This document shows positions 34,900 through 46,730 of a stretch of 64,000 nt of DNA, piece after piece. Positions within the stretch are counted from its first letter, which is position 1. Each line of letters opens with the position of its first letter. A program made the position numbers and the translations under genes. The notes under the pieces are model-generated. The model was given only the letters and a program-made list of their open reading frames with translations. It was not told where the DNA came from and did not search any database. This DNA is from Amyelois transitella (taxonomy: Eukaryota > Arthropoda > Insecta > Lepidoptera > Pyralidae): contig NC_083506.1 of the NCBI RefSeq assembly GCF_032362555.1, positions 2,341,501-2,405,500 on the forward strand, given 5' to 3'.

Positions 34900-35045
34900 T
34901 TGTTTCAGAAACCTGCACATTCAGGTAACTGTGTAGGCAAGCATGACCCGTGTTTGGGTCAGATTTTCCGGCAAGGTTGTGTGGGCCAGATGGGAGTCGT
35001 TACTTGTTAAAACTTACTGTTAACGACTGATGGTCAGGCTAGATG
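34900..35045 (+). repeat. tRNA-SINE family 2 body fragment
   Basis: AAACCTGCACATTCAGGTAACTG, also at 47850, followed by CCAGATGGGAGTCG. Confidence 0.55.
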
Positions 35046-36000
35046 AAACACCAACGCGCGGTTCAAAAATGATTTTATTTGACACGGATAAGACTGATTA
35101 AAATATAATGAGATAACGCAGAGAAAACATTTAGGCGCGCTTGGTTCTCTGAGCGCGACAGACACAGACGCGACCAAGACAGAGTTCCAAATTTAAATTT
35201 GGCGCGTGTGTGCGTTACCATAGACAACTTCGGATATTTCTAAACCATTAACAAATGATGACGCTCTTAAAATCGACCTGCTTACAAAGGGCTGAACAAT
35301 TAAAATGTAAGATTAAAAATACGAATACCCTACCTACGAGTATATTTACAAATCAAAACCTAAGAGAGGGCTTCGCTAACACTTACAATTGATCGAGATT
35401 GCTTATGCAAAAAAACTATGGTTCTCAATGCATGTAGTAAAAAGTTCTTCGATTTTACATTAATCGAAGTTCTTAAACGATAATAACGAACAGTTGTGTA
35501 GAACAAATAGTAAATAAACGAATAAACATGCTTATTCTTAAACAAACAGAAGTCATTAGGTCTGTATTACAGTAACACCCGGGGTATTACCACTGTACCT
35601 CATAATTTAGTGTTATCAGACCCTGGGAGTGCCATTAAATAAAGGAAGCTATGGATATAATTTTCATTCAGGTCATGTTTTTTGCTGCAAATGATATCTA
35701 TTCTATTATTATAAGTAGGAAAATATGATTGTTATTTCTCTTTTCAGGCATTATCAACTCAAGTGAAATACAATTTGGATTACTATTAAGTACAAAGTAT
35801 TATAGGTATGTACTCGTATGCGATGATTTCAAAATATTGTGATCATTTTTTGTCTATGTCTGAACTTCGTTGAAAACAGTTAAATTTCTGTATATTATAG
35901 ATTTTTGTGTCTAAAGCCCTGTAAGGACGCCCGCATGTTATCCCGAATAACGCCATGGGATGGGCTCCTGATATCATCCTGATGATTGGGACAAAAGATA

Positions 36001-36027
36001 GGTAAGTAAGTAAGTAAGTAAGTAAAT
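36001..36027. repeat. (GTAA)n tail of the LINE
   Basis: Six GTAA units follow GG. This is the 3' tail of the LINE, read as TTAC on its strand. A truncated copy at 54232 ends with the same TTAC units. Confidence 0.85.
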
Positions 36028-36279
36028 GCTTTATTGTTCACTAAAGGAGTACATTACAAATAAAAACAGTACAGTACAAAGGCGGGCTTATCCCTAAGTG
36101 GGATCTCTTCCAGCCAACCTGACAGTAAGAGGATCATAAACAAAATTGAGGCAAGGATGAACAACAGTTCTTTTACTAGAATTATCCTTAAGACACAACA
36201 ATTATATACGTAAAATATAAATAAATAAATAAAGAAAATATATAAACATTTAATATTCTAAATTAACTTCAAAACCAAT

Positions 36280-39200
36280 TCAAGACTCGAGAAAGAATTT
36301 ATTAAGTTTATTTTTGAAGGAATTAGAAGAAGGGGACAATTTTATAAGAAGGGGCAGTTTATTCCAAAGGCGAGCAGCCAACACGGAAAAGGACTTACCG
36401 TAGGTTTGAGAATGGTAGTCAGGAATCTGTAAAAGGAGGGTATTACAGGAACGAAGGCGTGGATCATGGATGCGAAAAGTGAATTTTTCTGACAGATATT
36501 TAGGGAAAAGGGGATTAAAAAGAACACTGTACAAAAAGGAGACAATATGTAAGTTACGACGTGATCTCATAGATAACCAGTTCAAACGTGAGCGGAACTC
36601 CGATATGTGGTCAAATTTCCGAAGACCAAAAACAAAACGAATGCACATATTCTGTATCCGCTCAAGCTTATTTAACAGTTCCTCAGTCAGGTCGATATAC
36701 GCAACATCAGCGTAATCGAGAACAGGGAGGAGCAATGAACGAGCCAAAAGCGCTTTAGTATCAGAAGGTAGGAACTGTTGCAATCGCCTCAGAGAATGCA
36801 AGGAGATAAAAGTTTTCCGGCTAAGTTCATTGATTTGAGGGGACCAAGAAAGAGTTTCGTCAATGATTATTCCCAAATTTTTGACTTTGGAAGCAAGAGG
36901 TATAGTGTCATTGCCTAAAACAACTTTGGGAAACACCAATGACTTAAATTTAGAGATAAAGTGAGGACTACCTATAACAATGGCCTGAGACTTGGCCGCA
37001 TTGATCAATAGACCAAAGGATTTGGCCCATTCAGCAATACGAGCCAAATCGGAGTTGATAACACTGATCGCATGGTTGAAATTATTCAGTGTAGCAGCTG
37101 TATAAATTTGGAGGTCGTCCGCATAAAGGTGGAATGAGGAAGACAGCGAAGAAGTGATTCCATCAATGAATAAAGAAAAAAGAATTGGCGAAAGTATGCC
37201 ACCTTGAGGGACACCAGCATCCAAACTACACCAATCAGAACGATTGTCATCAACCTTGACCAACTGACGCCGCCCAGTAAGATAAGAACGAAACCAGGCC
37301 AGGGTAGAAGAGGAGAAATTAAGACTGTACATTATTGCAAGAAGAATCTCGAAATCGACTGAGTTAAATGCACTAGAAAAATCAAGTAAAACGAGCAGCG
37401 TAAGATTTTTGTTTTCTATGTTAAGACGAATGTCATCAGTGATTTTAACAAGTGCTGTTGTTGTGCTGTGACCAACCCGAAAGCCAGACTGGAAGGGACT
37501 CAAAATATTATACTTAGCCAGATGGTTAGAAAGACATTTTTGAACATGTTGTTCTAAAATTTTGGATAGAAGAGGAAGTATGGAAATTGGACGAAAGTGG
37601 GAGTAAGCAGTAGGGTTGGACATTTTAGGAAGAGGAACAACAAGCCCTAACTTCCAGGCACCAGGAAACACCCCTGAGGACAAAGAGCTGTTGATAATAT
37701 TAGCAATTACAGGAGAAACAAAGTCTGCTATGGGTTTAATCATGTCTAAGGAAATATTGTCATTGCCCACAGCCTTTGAATTAATAGAATTTATGATTTT
37801 TTGTACTTCATCAGATGTAATCGATTCAAAGACGAACGGGGAAATGTCAGTAGAAACATTACTGAGAAGTCTAGCTAGAGTTGCATGTTTTGAATTAGGT
37901 GAAGTACAAACTGGCGAGGTAGAGAAGTGTAAGTTCAACTCATTTAGATTGAACTGAAAATCTGTACCAAATCTCTGTTTGCCGATCCCCAGCCCTTTAA
38001 GAAATTTCCAAAGTTTGTTGGGTGGGCAATTATCAATGTTATCGTGAATATGTTTCCGCCTAGCATCACGACACTTGCGGTTGCACAGATTACGAAGAGA
38101 AACATAAGTATTATGATTGAAGGTAGAAGGACAATGACGTAGCCTCAGTTTTGCTTTGTCTCTCTTCGCCATAAGTTGTTGGATTTCCGGGCAGAGCCAA
38201 GGAGCAGGAAGGTGCTTAACACGAACAGGATGAAGAGGGGCGTGTTTATCATAAATAGATAAAATAAAGGAGTTGAAAGCAGCCACTTTTGGATCAACCT
38301 CATCCAGGTTCAGAATAGTCTCCCAATCCGCACGAGCAAAATCGGAAATTAACAAATCTTTATTAATATGTGCAAAGTTGCGCAACAAGATGACTTTGTG
38401 TCTACGTTTAGGGGGTCTAAGTCTAAAGGAAGAAAACAGAAGGTCATGGGCTGAAAACCCTGGAGCCTTAAACTGACCGTGCTTAGCGACTATATCGGGG
38501 GAGGAAGTTATAATAAGATCAAGCAGAGATGGACGGAGATTGAGTGGAAAATGAGTGGCGTTAAGGGGAAGGACATGTAGATCTAAGGAGTGTAAAAGGG
38601 AGAGGAGAGTTTTTGAACGGGAATCATTTTTAAGAAGACATGTGTTGAAGTCCCCCATGAGGATAATGTGATCGAACAAGGTCCGTGTGTTAGTCAAGAC
38701 AGAGTCGAGTGAGTCAAAATAGTTAATGTGGAGAGATGGACTGTAAAACACTCCCAGTAAAACTTTAATTTTATGAAGAGAGACCCCCAGGAAAAGGTGT
38801 TCCGGGCTTTGGGTAACAGGGGGAGATTGAGAAACCACCTCACAAGAAATATCACCTCGCAAGTAAATTGCAACCCCACCACAACGCTCCATTCTAGTGG
38901 AGCCATCACTTCGAACCGTGTCACACACTCTGTCGTTCCTTATCAGCCTAAATCCCGGAAGAGGATAGAGAGTGGAAGGCAAAGACGGTTTCAGAAAACT
39001 CTCCGAAATTAGAATTGCATGAATGTTGCTGTTGGAGAAGGTATTGAGAAGATCTTGTGGCGACATCTCTACGCCACTCGCCACAAACATCAAATCAAAC
39101 AACTACTGTCAATCATCGCGAAGAAAATGACGCGCTCAGCCAATAGCAGCGAAGAACCCAAATCGCGATTTCAGAGATTTCACGGATTGGAGCTATATAT

Positions 39201-40248
39201 ACAACCTCCGACACAACATCGTCGGAGCCGCGGTTCCCCAGGCATAACACCTAGCCTGGCGGAAGATCTTCCCTTTGGTGGCGGTCGAGCCGAATCATCG
39301 CTCCCGCTACATTGGTGACCCCGACGTGATTGGAAGCAACCTTCTCCATCATCATCAACTCCAATCCTCAGCATCACTCCTCACTCTGCAAGCAGTCTCA
39401 CAGCAAGCCAGCAATTGGGTATCGCAGCAGGTCCATCGCAGCCAATTCAACGAGCTTCCTGGTCCTGTTCTCCACCCGCACTCACTTTCATCGACTTCAG
39501 CGACCAACGCATCTACCGCAGCCCACGCCTGGATCTCTTCGACGGCCGCTCTTCTCTCCAGCGTGGCAGCTCTGCACGATATCTACCGGCGCCAACAAAA
39601 GTCGACTTCGCTCTCTACTGTCTCGACTCACCGCAGACTACGAGCAACGCAACGGCTCACTCCTGACTCACTAGGACTTCGAGCAACTTCCGACTCACTG
39701 GAAGACAACTGGCACTTGCAAGCTACAACTGAAGCACAGATTGCACAGCAAGATCTCAAGACTTCAGACCTCCGGTCTTGGGGGGGAGTACTGTGGCGAC
39801 ATCTCTACGCCACTCGCCACAAACATCAAATCAAACAACTACTGTCAATCATCGCGAAGAAAATGACGCGCTCAGCCAATAGCAGCGAAGAACCCAAATC
39901 GCGATTTCAGAGATTTCACGGATTGGAGCTATATATACAACCTCCGACACAACATCGTCGGAGCCGCGGTTCCCCAGGCATAACACCTAGCCTGGCGGAA
40001 GATCTTCCCTTTGGTGGCGGTCGAGCCGAATCATCGCTCCCGCTACAATCTGCATAGTGACCAGGCACACTTTGGGCATTTATATGCACGACATTAAAGT
40101 TTTTAGCTAAAGAACGAAAAGTTATATTAATGTTGTCCCTGAGATTAGGAAGATCCTCGCCATCATTCTCAAGATTCAATAAATTGCTTGAGGAATTGAT
40201 AAGAGAAGAATATTCAGAATCGGTAGAGGGGGAAAGAACGTCGGACAT
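36280..40248 (-). CDS. LINE ORF2: endonuclease plus reverse transcriptase, split by an insertion
   Basis: Without the insert the frame would be 990 residues plus stop, open throughout. The N-terminal part (40248-40052) reads MSDVLSPSTDSEY to VVHINAQSVPGHYAD. The main part (39055-36280) resumes LLNTFSNSNIHAILISES. Endonuclease motifs are HINAQS, SESF, LMGDFN and SAHDLL (AP-endonuclease type). RT motifs are the RPISILPLLSKILE block, LDFSSAFNSVD, AGVPQGGILSP and YADDLQIY with the catalytic YADD. The C-terminal block ends LWNKLPLLIK. It nicks target DNA and copies its own RNA in place. The insertion puts about 1 kb and stops after residue 66, so this copy cannot make the whole protein, although the downstream 920 codons remain open. 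Confidence 0.88.
39056..39311 (+). repeat. TRIM 5' LTR
   Basis: Starts TG, ends CA. It contains GCTATATATACAACCTCCGA as the likely core promoter and the short hairpin CTCCGACACAACATCGTCGGAG. Confidence 0.93.
39792..40047 (+). repeat. TRIM 3' LTR
   Basis: Base for base the same as 39056-39311 as far as I can read, so the insertion is recent. Confidence 0.93.
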
Positions 40249-40603
40249 GAGAATGAATTGGTTAAATAACAATAAATATATAAATAAAATAATATATGTA
40301 TGAATATATTTAATATATAACAAATATTCAACAATAAATTAGGTAATAATTATCTTCAGTTTTCTCGCCTTACCATAAAAATAATACTACGACTTACATA
40401 TTCTATTACTAAATAAGATAAATCAAAATTACCGTATATTAATAAATTAATAAAATTTAAAATCACAGTACAACCCGAAATCGTACAAAAAAGCAGGACA
40501 AAGAAAAAATAAAAAAATAAAAAAAACAATAGTGTAGTGACAAACTCAATGCTGCAATATCCCATAGTGAGAACTTGCTTTATGTGAAAGTAGGACTAAG
40601 CGC

Positions 40604-40627
40604 AAAAAAAAAAAAAAAAAAAAAAAA
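40604..40627. repeat. Run of 24 A
   Basis: It lies between LINE ORF1 and ORF2. On the LINE strand it is a T-run followed by GCGCTTAGTCC. It could be the tail of a small inserted retrocopy, which would explain the long gap. Confidence 0.7.
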
Positions 40628-40838
40628 CAGCCGTGTGACATGAAATCCTTCGGCAGCCCACTCGAACGGGAAAATAACAATGAGTTGTCAGTGTCATTGT
40701 CGTGCGTGCCAAAAAAAAGACTGCAATAAATAAGTTGAAATGACCGGCACTTTTTACAAACTTACAATGTAGGTAAATATTAAAAGTTCAAAACTATATT
40801 TGAAATATTACAGCAAAGATTTTGCAAACTGAAGAGGT

Positions 40839-41654
40839 CTACTTTTTCGACTGGGATCGTGTAGGACGTGGTTTATTTACAGGGCGCCCAGCCCGCTCCT
40901 TAACGGACACGCCAGAAGCCCCCACAGCAGACTTCACCACAGCAGTGGGAGTGGAGCCAGCCGACTCGAGAGTCCCTGCTTCTGATTTATCGGAAGCATA
41001 CTCACTGCCAAGTGCGGCATGAAGTTCGCCCAATGTTGAAATTCTGCGCTTTGACCCATCCGCACTAACTATCACTATTTTGCCATCAGCAGTCCAACAG
41101 CCCCTAACACCGAGGGACTTCCTGGCCTCCACAAACACAGCATGTCTTGCAGCTGTCAAAAACTCCGACAGAGTCAGACCACTGCCCTTTAGGTATCTTT
41201 TGGCAGCCCAAATTTTGTTTCGACAAGATAAGTCTGCAAATTTAATAAGGATGGGACGTGGCTTGTTCATCTTTGAGTTCCTGCCAAGGCGAACAGCTTG
41301 TAAGATATTACTTGGCTCAATATCTGGCAGTTGCAGCATGTCATGACAAATGATGAGGAATTTTGTGTGCAAGTCTACATCTGTGTCCTCTGCAACACCA
41401 TGTAGGAGTAAAATGTTGGATCGAGCTCTCATTTCGATTGCATCTAAGGACTGTAGTACCAAACCCATCTGTGCATTGAGGCCGGAAACTGCTTTCAATA
41501 TGAATGATTTAAAAGTGTAGTACTCACTGGCAAGAGATGATGTATCCTGACCCTGACTTTGATTGCCCAATGATGCTTCAAAAGAAGCCATTTTAGACTT
41601 GAACAGGACAGTCATATCAGCAATATCTTTACTTAGTTGTCCCAGAGGGTCCAT
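40839..41654 (-). CDS. LINE ORF1 RNA-binding protein
   Basis: Intact, 271 residues. An N-terminal helical part (MDPLGQLSKDIADMTVLFKS, residues 1-80, likely coiled coil) is followed by an RRM-like domain of the L1-ORF1 kind (SNILLLHGVAED, LQAVRLGRNSK, RPILIKFADLSCRNKIW, VRGCWTADGKIVIV). The tail is basic (GRPVNKPRPTRSQSKK). Such proteins form trimers on the element RNA. No zinc knuckle is seen, unlike Jockey ORF1. No start codon competes with 41654. Confidence 0.8.
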   Translation of the reverse strand: MDPLGQLSKDIADMTVLFKSKMASFEASLGNQSQGQDTSSLASEYYTFKSFILKAVSGLNAQMGLVLQSLDAIEMRARSNILLLHGVAEDTDVDLHTKFLIICHDMLQLPDIEPSNILQAVRLGRNSKMNKPRPILIKFADLSCRNKIWAAKRYLKGSGLTLSEFLTAARHAVFVEARKSLGVRGCWTADGKIVIVSADGSKRRISTLGELHAALGSEYASDKSEAGTLESAGSTPTAVVKSAVGASGVSVKERAGRPVNKPRPTRSQSKK

Positions 41655-41960
41655 GGTGCTTCAATGAAAAGTGATTGAAAACTTGTGTAGAGTGAATGAT
41701 GAAGTGACGCAGGTTTAAAATATGTAAACAGTGAAGAAAGGACTGAGAAAATAAGTACAGGCGAGTAGCTTTAAGACATTAACACATTGAAAACTATTTT
41801 GGATATTTAAATAGCTAAAATCAAAATAAAATAGGAAGAGCAACTTATATTAAAGATAGGTATACCTGTATATGGTTTATTGTTTGTGCCGCTTCCAAAG
41901 TGATCGGTTAGCGAAGGAAAAAGGTATGTACCTACCAGCTGTTAATCTTCCCTCGCAAAA

Positions 41961-42095
41961 TTAAAAATTAAAAAAAAAAAAAAAAAAGTACAGACAGTTC
42001 CGTTACTCCTCGTTCCTTCTGGCGTCCTGGTGATCTGAAGGTGAATAATCTTACATCTCTGGTGAAGAGCTCGGGGTGAGCCTTTTGGCCATGAT
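41961..42095 (-). repeat. A-run and tRNA-SINE family 2 fragment
   Basis: A-run at 41970-41987, then CTTCTGGCGTCCTGGTGATC and TTACATCTCTGGTGAAGAGC, the inverted family 2 3' end. Confidence 0.45.
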
Positions 42096-45000
42096 ATGAT
42101 ATGTTCCTATGTATGTGTCCTTAGGTAAGCCCACAACTACTTGTAACCGATGAAGACCAGCGTTACGACCACAGGCAAAGATATATTGTTTTTTTTTTTA
42201 TCTCTACTCTATGGTTACCCGATGTCTAGGTATTATAAATTATTTAAACAGAAAAAATACATTTACTTTTGTTGGCTCGTAATAATAGGCTCTTCCTCTC
42301 TTGGAAGGGGCATTTAATTCCAGCGGGCATTATTTTTGAGTCGTGACTCAGTTAAGAAGGACTATAAAATTCCCTTTTTGTCAGCGAAATTAGATGTCGT
42401 AAGCCTGTGCCGGGTATAGGGCAGCATTTGGGTCCAATAGCCCGGCAAATAGCCGAACATAGACTACGGAAGAATATAAGACTAAAGAAGTGGTTAATAC
42501 TGGAGAATGTGACATCGCAAGCCTATGTAATAAGCCTAATAAGCCTAAATGACAGTGACACCATCTTACAACGTTTTGTTTTCAACTTGCATTGAATTTC
42601 TGAAATTTATTTGACAGCTTTAAAACTGTGTAGGAATAGCGATGAGAAACGAGGAAATATCATTATATTAATTTGAATTCATTCATACATATTAAAAATT
42701 ACGCTTTTTTTCCAGAGGGGTAAGCAACACTACGCTTTACCACATGCCAGGATAGGTGCTTCTCTTTTTTTTAATTTCGAATATAAATTAAAATATGCCA
42801 TTTCTATTATTTTGAATTATTCCAATTTCCAACAAGAGGGCCAGCTTAACACGCTCAAATTAGGTCAAGACGCGACGCCCTGTCGAAACCTCGGGAGCTT
42901 TTAGTGAATTACGCCTACTTTTATTCGATTTTTCTCAGATCTAACGACCTTATTACGAGTACTTAATATTCCCGATCAGTATCGAGACAAAAGTGTAATT
43001 CGATTTATTCACATTATTCATTCTTCACAGACAAGCGCACTACATATTGAGCCAATCTGAATCATAAGGAAAAATATTATGCAGATTTGTATGTGGTATA
43101 TCTACACTGATCAGTGAAGTGAAGAAAAAAAAAACCAACACACATGACCGAAAAAAGTAAAAGGCACGTGAAATGAAGCTCATATCATGCGTCACTGGCG
43201 CCCTGTTAAATGAACCGAGCGCCCCGGTCGGAGGTCTCTGAGAATAGTTTCCATACTTAGCTGTTGGAACCGATATAGCTTTCTGTACTTTGAAGAAACA
43301 TATTTCCGTTTCAGATTTTGAATTGGTAGGATTTTTAGGACTAAGATTTTTGAGGACTTCCAATTTTTTTTAATAAATAATCCAAATATAAATAATTAAT
43401 AAAAAATATTTTTTTTACTAAAAAAAATTAATATTTTTTTTAAATAAAAAAATTAATTAAATTAAATGTTAAGTAGTATCCTGGTCTTCTCTTTACTAAA
43501 AACCGCATCTGAGACAGACGCCAGAATGATAGTGATTATATTTACAATGTGAAGTATTTCAGATTGATCATACACATCATCATTCAGTATGATTCATATC
43601 AAATCCACAGATCTAGACATATATTCCATGAATCTCTTCTTTCTTAAGCATATTAATTCTATACTTGGATTTTGAAAATGTGGATTTAATTTTACTTACT
43701 TTTATCTCTAAACTCTTAAAGACTCGCGTTTTCTGGGAGAAATTGTACTCGTAACAATATATAATTCGAGTTTCGAATGTCATTACGTTGAGACTTGGAC
43801 ACTTTTGACAAGGGAAGGACAGGGAGCAGTACGTTAACCTTCTTCGTTTTTACTTTCCCGGCTGGCAACAAAAATTCCAGAAAAAAAGAACTCCTTAGTA
43901 CCTAGTTGTTTTTAAGTGCTAATTTTCATTCGGGGTTCTTTTTTTATCTACATGTTTTCAAATAATATTTTTCTTTATACCTCGACAATACTCGAAAATG
44001 ACTTATCAAAACTCGAATTAATACGATATATATTTTTGTTATTATACCCCATAATGTTTAGTTTAAATTGTATAATTGCTTTCTGTTATTTGCATGTTTG
44101 TTCCTGTTATTTTTATTGTTTTAAGCACTAAAACTTGTAATTGCACATTGTCTGCAAATAACATATATTTAATTATTTAAGAGCGGGTCTTTCTAACACA
44201 GGTTTATATAACTTAAAAGAAAGGCCCAACCTTGGTTCTAAAAATGTAATTTTTTCAAGACAATAAAGAATTTATTATTAAAAAAAATTTTATTATTATT
44301 ATATTTTTGTGACTGTGGTAAGACATTGTAAGAGCATGAGGAACGCCTTGAATTGAACGCCCAGAATAATCATGAAATGGAAATGGATAGACTAATAACT
44401 GAATCTTTTAACGACTACAAACAGTTCGCCACAAAACAATGATGAATTGTTATCACGAAACTAATGACATTTTGTTTTAGCGTCCTCGAAAAAACATAAT
44501 TACTAGGAGTGCCTCTAAAAGATAAAAGTCCAGTTTAAAACTCGTCTCTAGAGGACAGCCGCCAACCGGAAAAATAATTTATTCCGCGTTCAGTAGAGAA
44601 AATTAAAACTGAGATTCTACATTATCTCGTCCGAATACCATTTTTGTTGCGATAATAATTTCACTTTCACGTTCATTTTGCAGGATGCACTCTAATACCG
44701 GGCTTTTTGTATTAGAGTCTATGACTTATTCGCCTTAATATCAGTAAAAAAGTTATATTTTTGGTAATTCCTACCTGATGAAAGATACAAGTTGAATTTA
44801 AGAAAATTATTTTCGTTTATATTCGTTTAACTGCAGATCTATTAATATTTCTATGAAATCGATTTAATTGTTAAAACTAATGCATTTAGCAAGCGATGAT
44901 TATTTGCTTGTATTTTTTAATATTCTATTGGAAAGTATCCAGATGATGCTGATATATAATAGGGGTAGTTTCGCCCAAGTGTCTGGTGAAATAATGAAAA

Positions 45001-45803
45001 ACATGGCAATATACGCCCCTTGGTGGCGAAATAATAAAATGTACAGAAGCGGCCTATCTATGTCGTTATTCCAAGTTTCTAGTTTTCAAATTCAATCAAA
45101 TTCAAAGTTCTCATTTTTCATCTTACGACTATTATGAGATAAATGATCTTTTTCTCATTTAAATTCTATTTACTACGATATGCAAAGTGTAATACTGTTA
45201 GCCAGCGATCGGGATCGCATTTTTACAAGAAAATAATTTAACATCATCCTTATCGTGGCTTTTAAGTAATTATTTTTTTGGTACTGTAACGCACAACATA
45301 TTGGTAATTGCAAATTATTGTATATGACTTATACCTCTTTCTGTCGTAATCCTGTTAGGCGACCTCGCTTTTTAACTAAGAGCAAAAGTACTTCAGTAAA
45401 CAAAGTTATCATCATCTGTACTCTATTTAATTTGCATCATAACGCACTAAGGGTTAAGATTTATGGTACTACGAATTTAGTATGATAGTGAAAGTGAAGT
45501 TTGGATGTTTGTTCGCGAATAGCGGCAGTTCGGCCCGCAAAGTTACGCCGGAGATTCCATTTGCATTGTACGCAAAGACGTTAGAGGGATTTAACCCGAA
45601 TTGTACTTGGAGTAAGAAGTTATGGTGACGGGGGCCAATTTAAAGTTTTGATGTTCGGCCCCGGGTTATAATTAATAGATATATGTATGTATATGTTAGA
45701 AATAGTGATTTTACTAAGCTAAACCCGGCGGTTCGGCCAACGTCTTGATATGTCAGTCTATCAGTCAATTCTTTTATATTTCTACTTATTTCGATTTATA
45801 AGT
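42096..45803. other. AT-rich intronic or intergenic stretch
   Basis: No exon recognised. At 45490-45665 there is a GC-richer stretch (GGCAGTTCGGCCCGCAAAG, GACGGGGGCCAATTT, GTTCGGCCCCGGGT) without repeat character, which may be a conserved control element. Confidence 0.45.
42705..42765 (-). repeat. Family B fragment
   Basis: TTTTTTCCAGAGGGGTAAGC matches the inverted CCCGGAGGGGTAGGC end at about 17761. Confidence 0.35.
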
Positions 45804-46070
45804 ACTAGCTGTGCCCGCGACTTCGTCCGTGTGGAATAATTATTTTGGGCATCATTGAAGCCCTCAAGGATAATTTCCCCGTTATTTTCACATTTTCCAT
45901 TATTTCTTCGCTCCTAATAGTTGCAGCGTGATGTTAAACAAGCCTAAAGCCTTCCTCGATAAAAGGTCTATTCAACACAAAAAGAATTTTTCAATTCGAA
46001 ACAGTAGTTCTAGAGATTAGCGCGATCAAACAAACAAACTCTTCAGCTTTATAATATTAGTATAGATAAT
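45804..46070 (+). repeat. 'CTAGCTGTGCCCGCGAC' repeat
   Basis: From ACTAGCTGTGCCCGCGACTT to CAGCTTTATAATATTAGTAT. Complete short form. Confidence 0.85.
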
Positions 46071-46311
46071 ACCAATAACGGTTGGTTCACCTTGTAAATA
46101 AACTACAAAGCTTTGGCAAGGCAGTCTTAAATACACTATCGCAAAAAATACAACGGAACTTTAAACTGAAATTCGTAAACAGACAAAATGGAATAAGAAA
46201 AGCGAAATAAAACGAAAGGGATTAATTAAAACCGCGTATTATCCCTGACGGAACAACGTAAATACTTGTCTGTAGGGTACTTTGAATTTTTTTCTTCAGT
46301 TCTCCCACCGT

Positions 46312-46325
46312 CCGCCAGAGGGAGC
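46312..46325 (+). promoter_or_regulatory. CTCF-like site
   Basis: CCGCCAGAGGGAGC matches CCASYAGRKGGCRS at all but two positions. It sits in a GC-richer stretch with no repeat signature. Confidence 0.25.
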
Positions 46326-46649
46326 CACGCGAATGATTTATGACGCAATCTTTTACTCGTAAATCAAAATACGAACGCTCTTGTTGTGGTGCGAGCTAAG
46401 CGGAACTTTCAAACAACCTCTTTTTCTTTTCAGGATTCCATAGGCGAAGGGAAACAGTGAAAACGGGGCGATTTTACTTAATTTCTGCCGCCGTATTCGT
46501 CATTCCTCTTATATATACTATATAATAATATCATAACTCTTTCTCCTCTTTCAACATTTTTTTTTTATTTCTTAGCAAATAAAACAACAAAAACAAAAAC
46601 AAAGTATAAAAAATCATAACAATAAATTTATCCCAAACTTAACTTCATA

Positions 46650-46730
46650 AAGCAAAACAGCCTTTCAGTCTTTTCAAGACGTTCTGTCTACCCCGTAAGA
46701 GACAAAGACGTGACTTGTGAGTATGTATGT
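46650..46730 (+). repeat. Family A 3' fragment
   Basis: CCTTTCAGTCTTTTCAAGAC, CTACCCCGTAAGAGACAAAG and GAGTATGTATG. Confidence 0.7.

Larger units (their letters stand above)
29764..36000 (-). other. Upstream syndecan intron, left part
   Basis: No signal-peptide exon seen. It holds a GC-rich island (30660-30870), a repeat (33660-34335) and a SINE fragment (34900-35045). The remainder is AT-rich with no recognised element; the small GC-richer stretch at 31120-31205 might be regulatory. Confidence 0.5.
39056..40047. mobile_element. TRIM: miniature LTR retrotransposon in the LINE ORF2
   Basis: Two identical 256-bp LTRs (TGTGGCGACATC ... CGCTCCCGCTACA) enclose 480 bp. ATCT is duplicated on both sides (39052-39055 and 40048-40051). 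Right after the 5' LTR is TTGGTGACCCCGACGTGATT, which pairs with the 3' end of tRNA-Trp. Before the 3' LTR is the G-run TTGGGGGGGAGTAC, a polypurine tract. The inside has no gag or pol, so it needs another element's enzymes. The 4-bp duplication fits Ty3/gypsy types. Confidence 0.93.
36005..41851 (-). mobile_element. Near full-length CR1/Jockey-group LINE, interrupted by a TRIM
   Basis: On the - strand: 5' UTR (about 200 bp), ORF1 (41654-40839), a 590-bp gap, ORF2 (40248-36280, split by the LTR element), a 3' UTR with CAATAAAGC, and a (TTAC)n tail. AAAGATAGGTA occurs at 35994-36004 and again at 41852-41862 and is the likely target-site duplication. Without the insert the element would be about 4.85 kb. 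The ORF2 pattern (endonuclease then RT, YADDLQIYT, C-terminal ARLWNKLP) fits the CR1/Jockey group; I do not assign the clade. Confidence 0.8.

Noticed and set aside
36470..39012. + strand frames of 67-113 codons opposite LINE ORF2
   Set aside because: Antisense shadows of the 940-codon reverse transcriptase frame.
39275..40057. Open frame of 260 codons through the TRIM
   Set aside because: It runs from the LTR end across the internal part into the second LTR, resembles no gag or pol, and is best explained as chance in GC-rich noncoding DNA.
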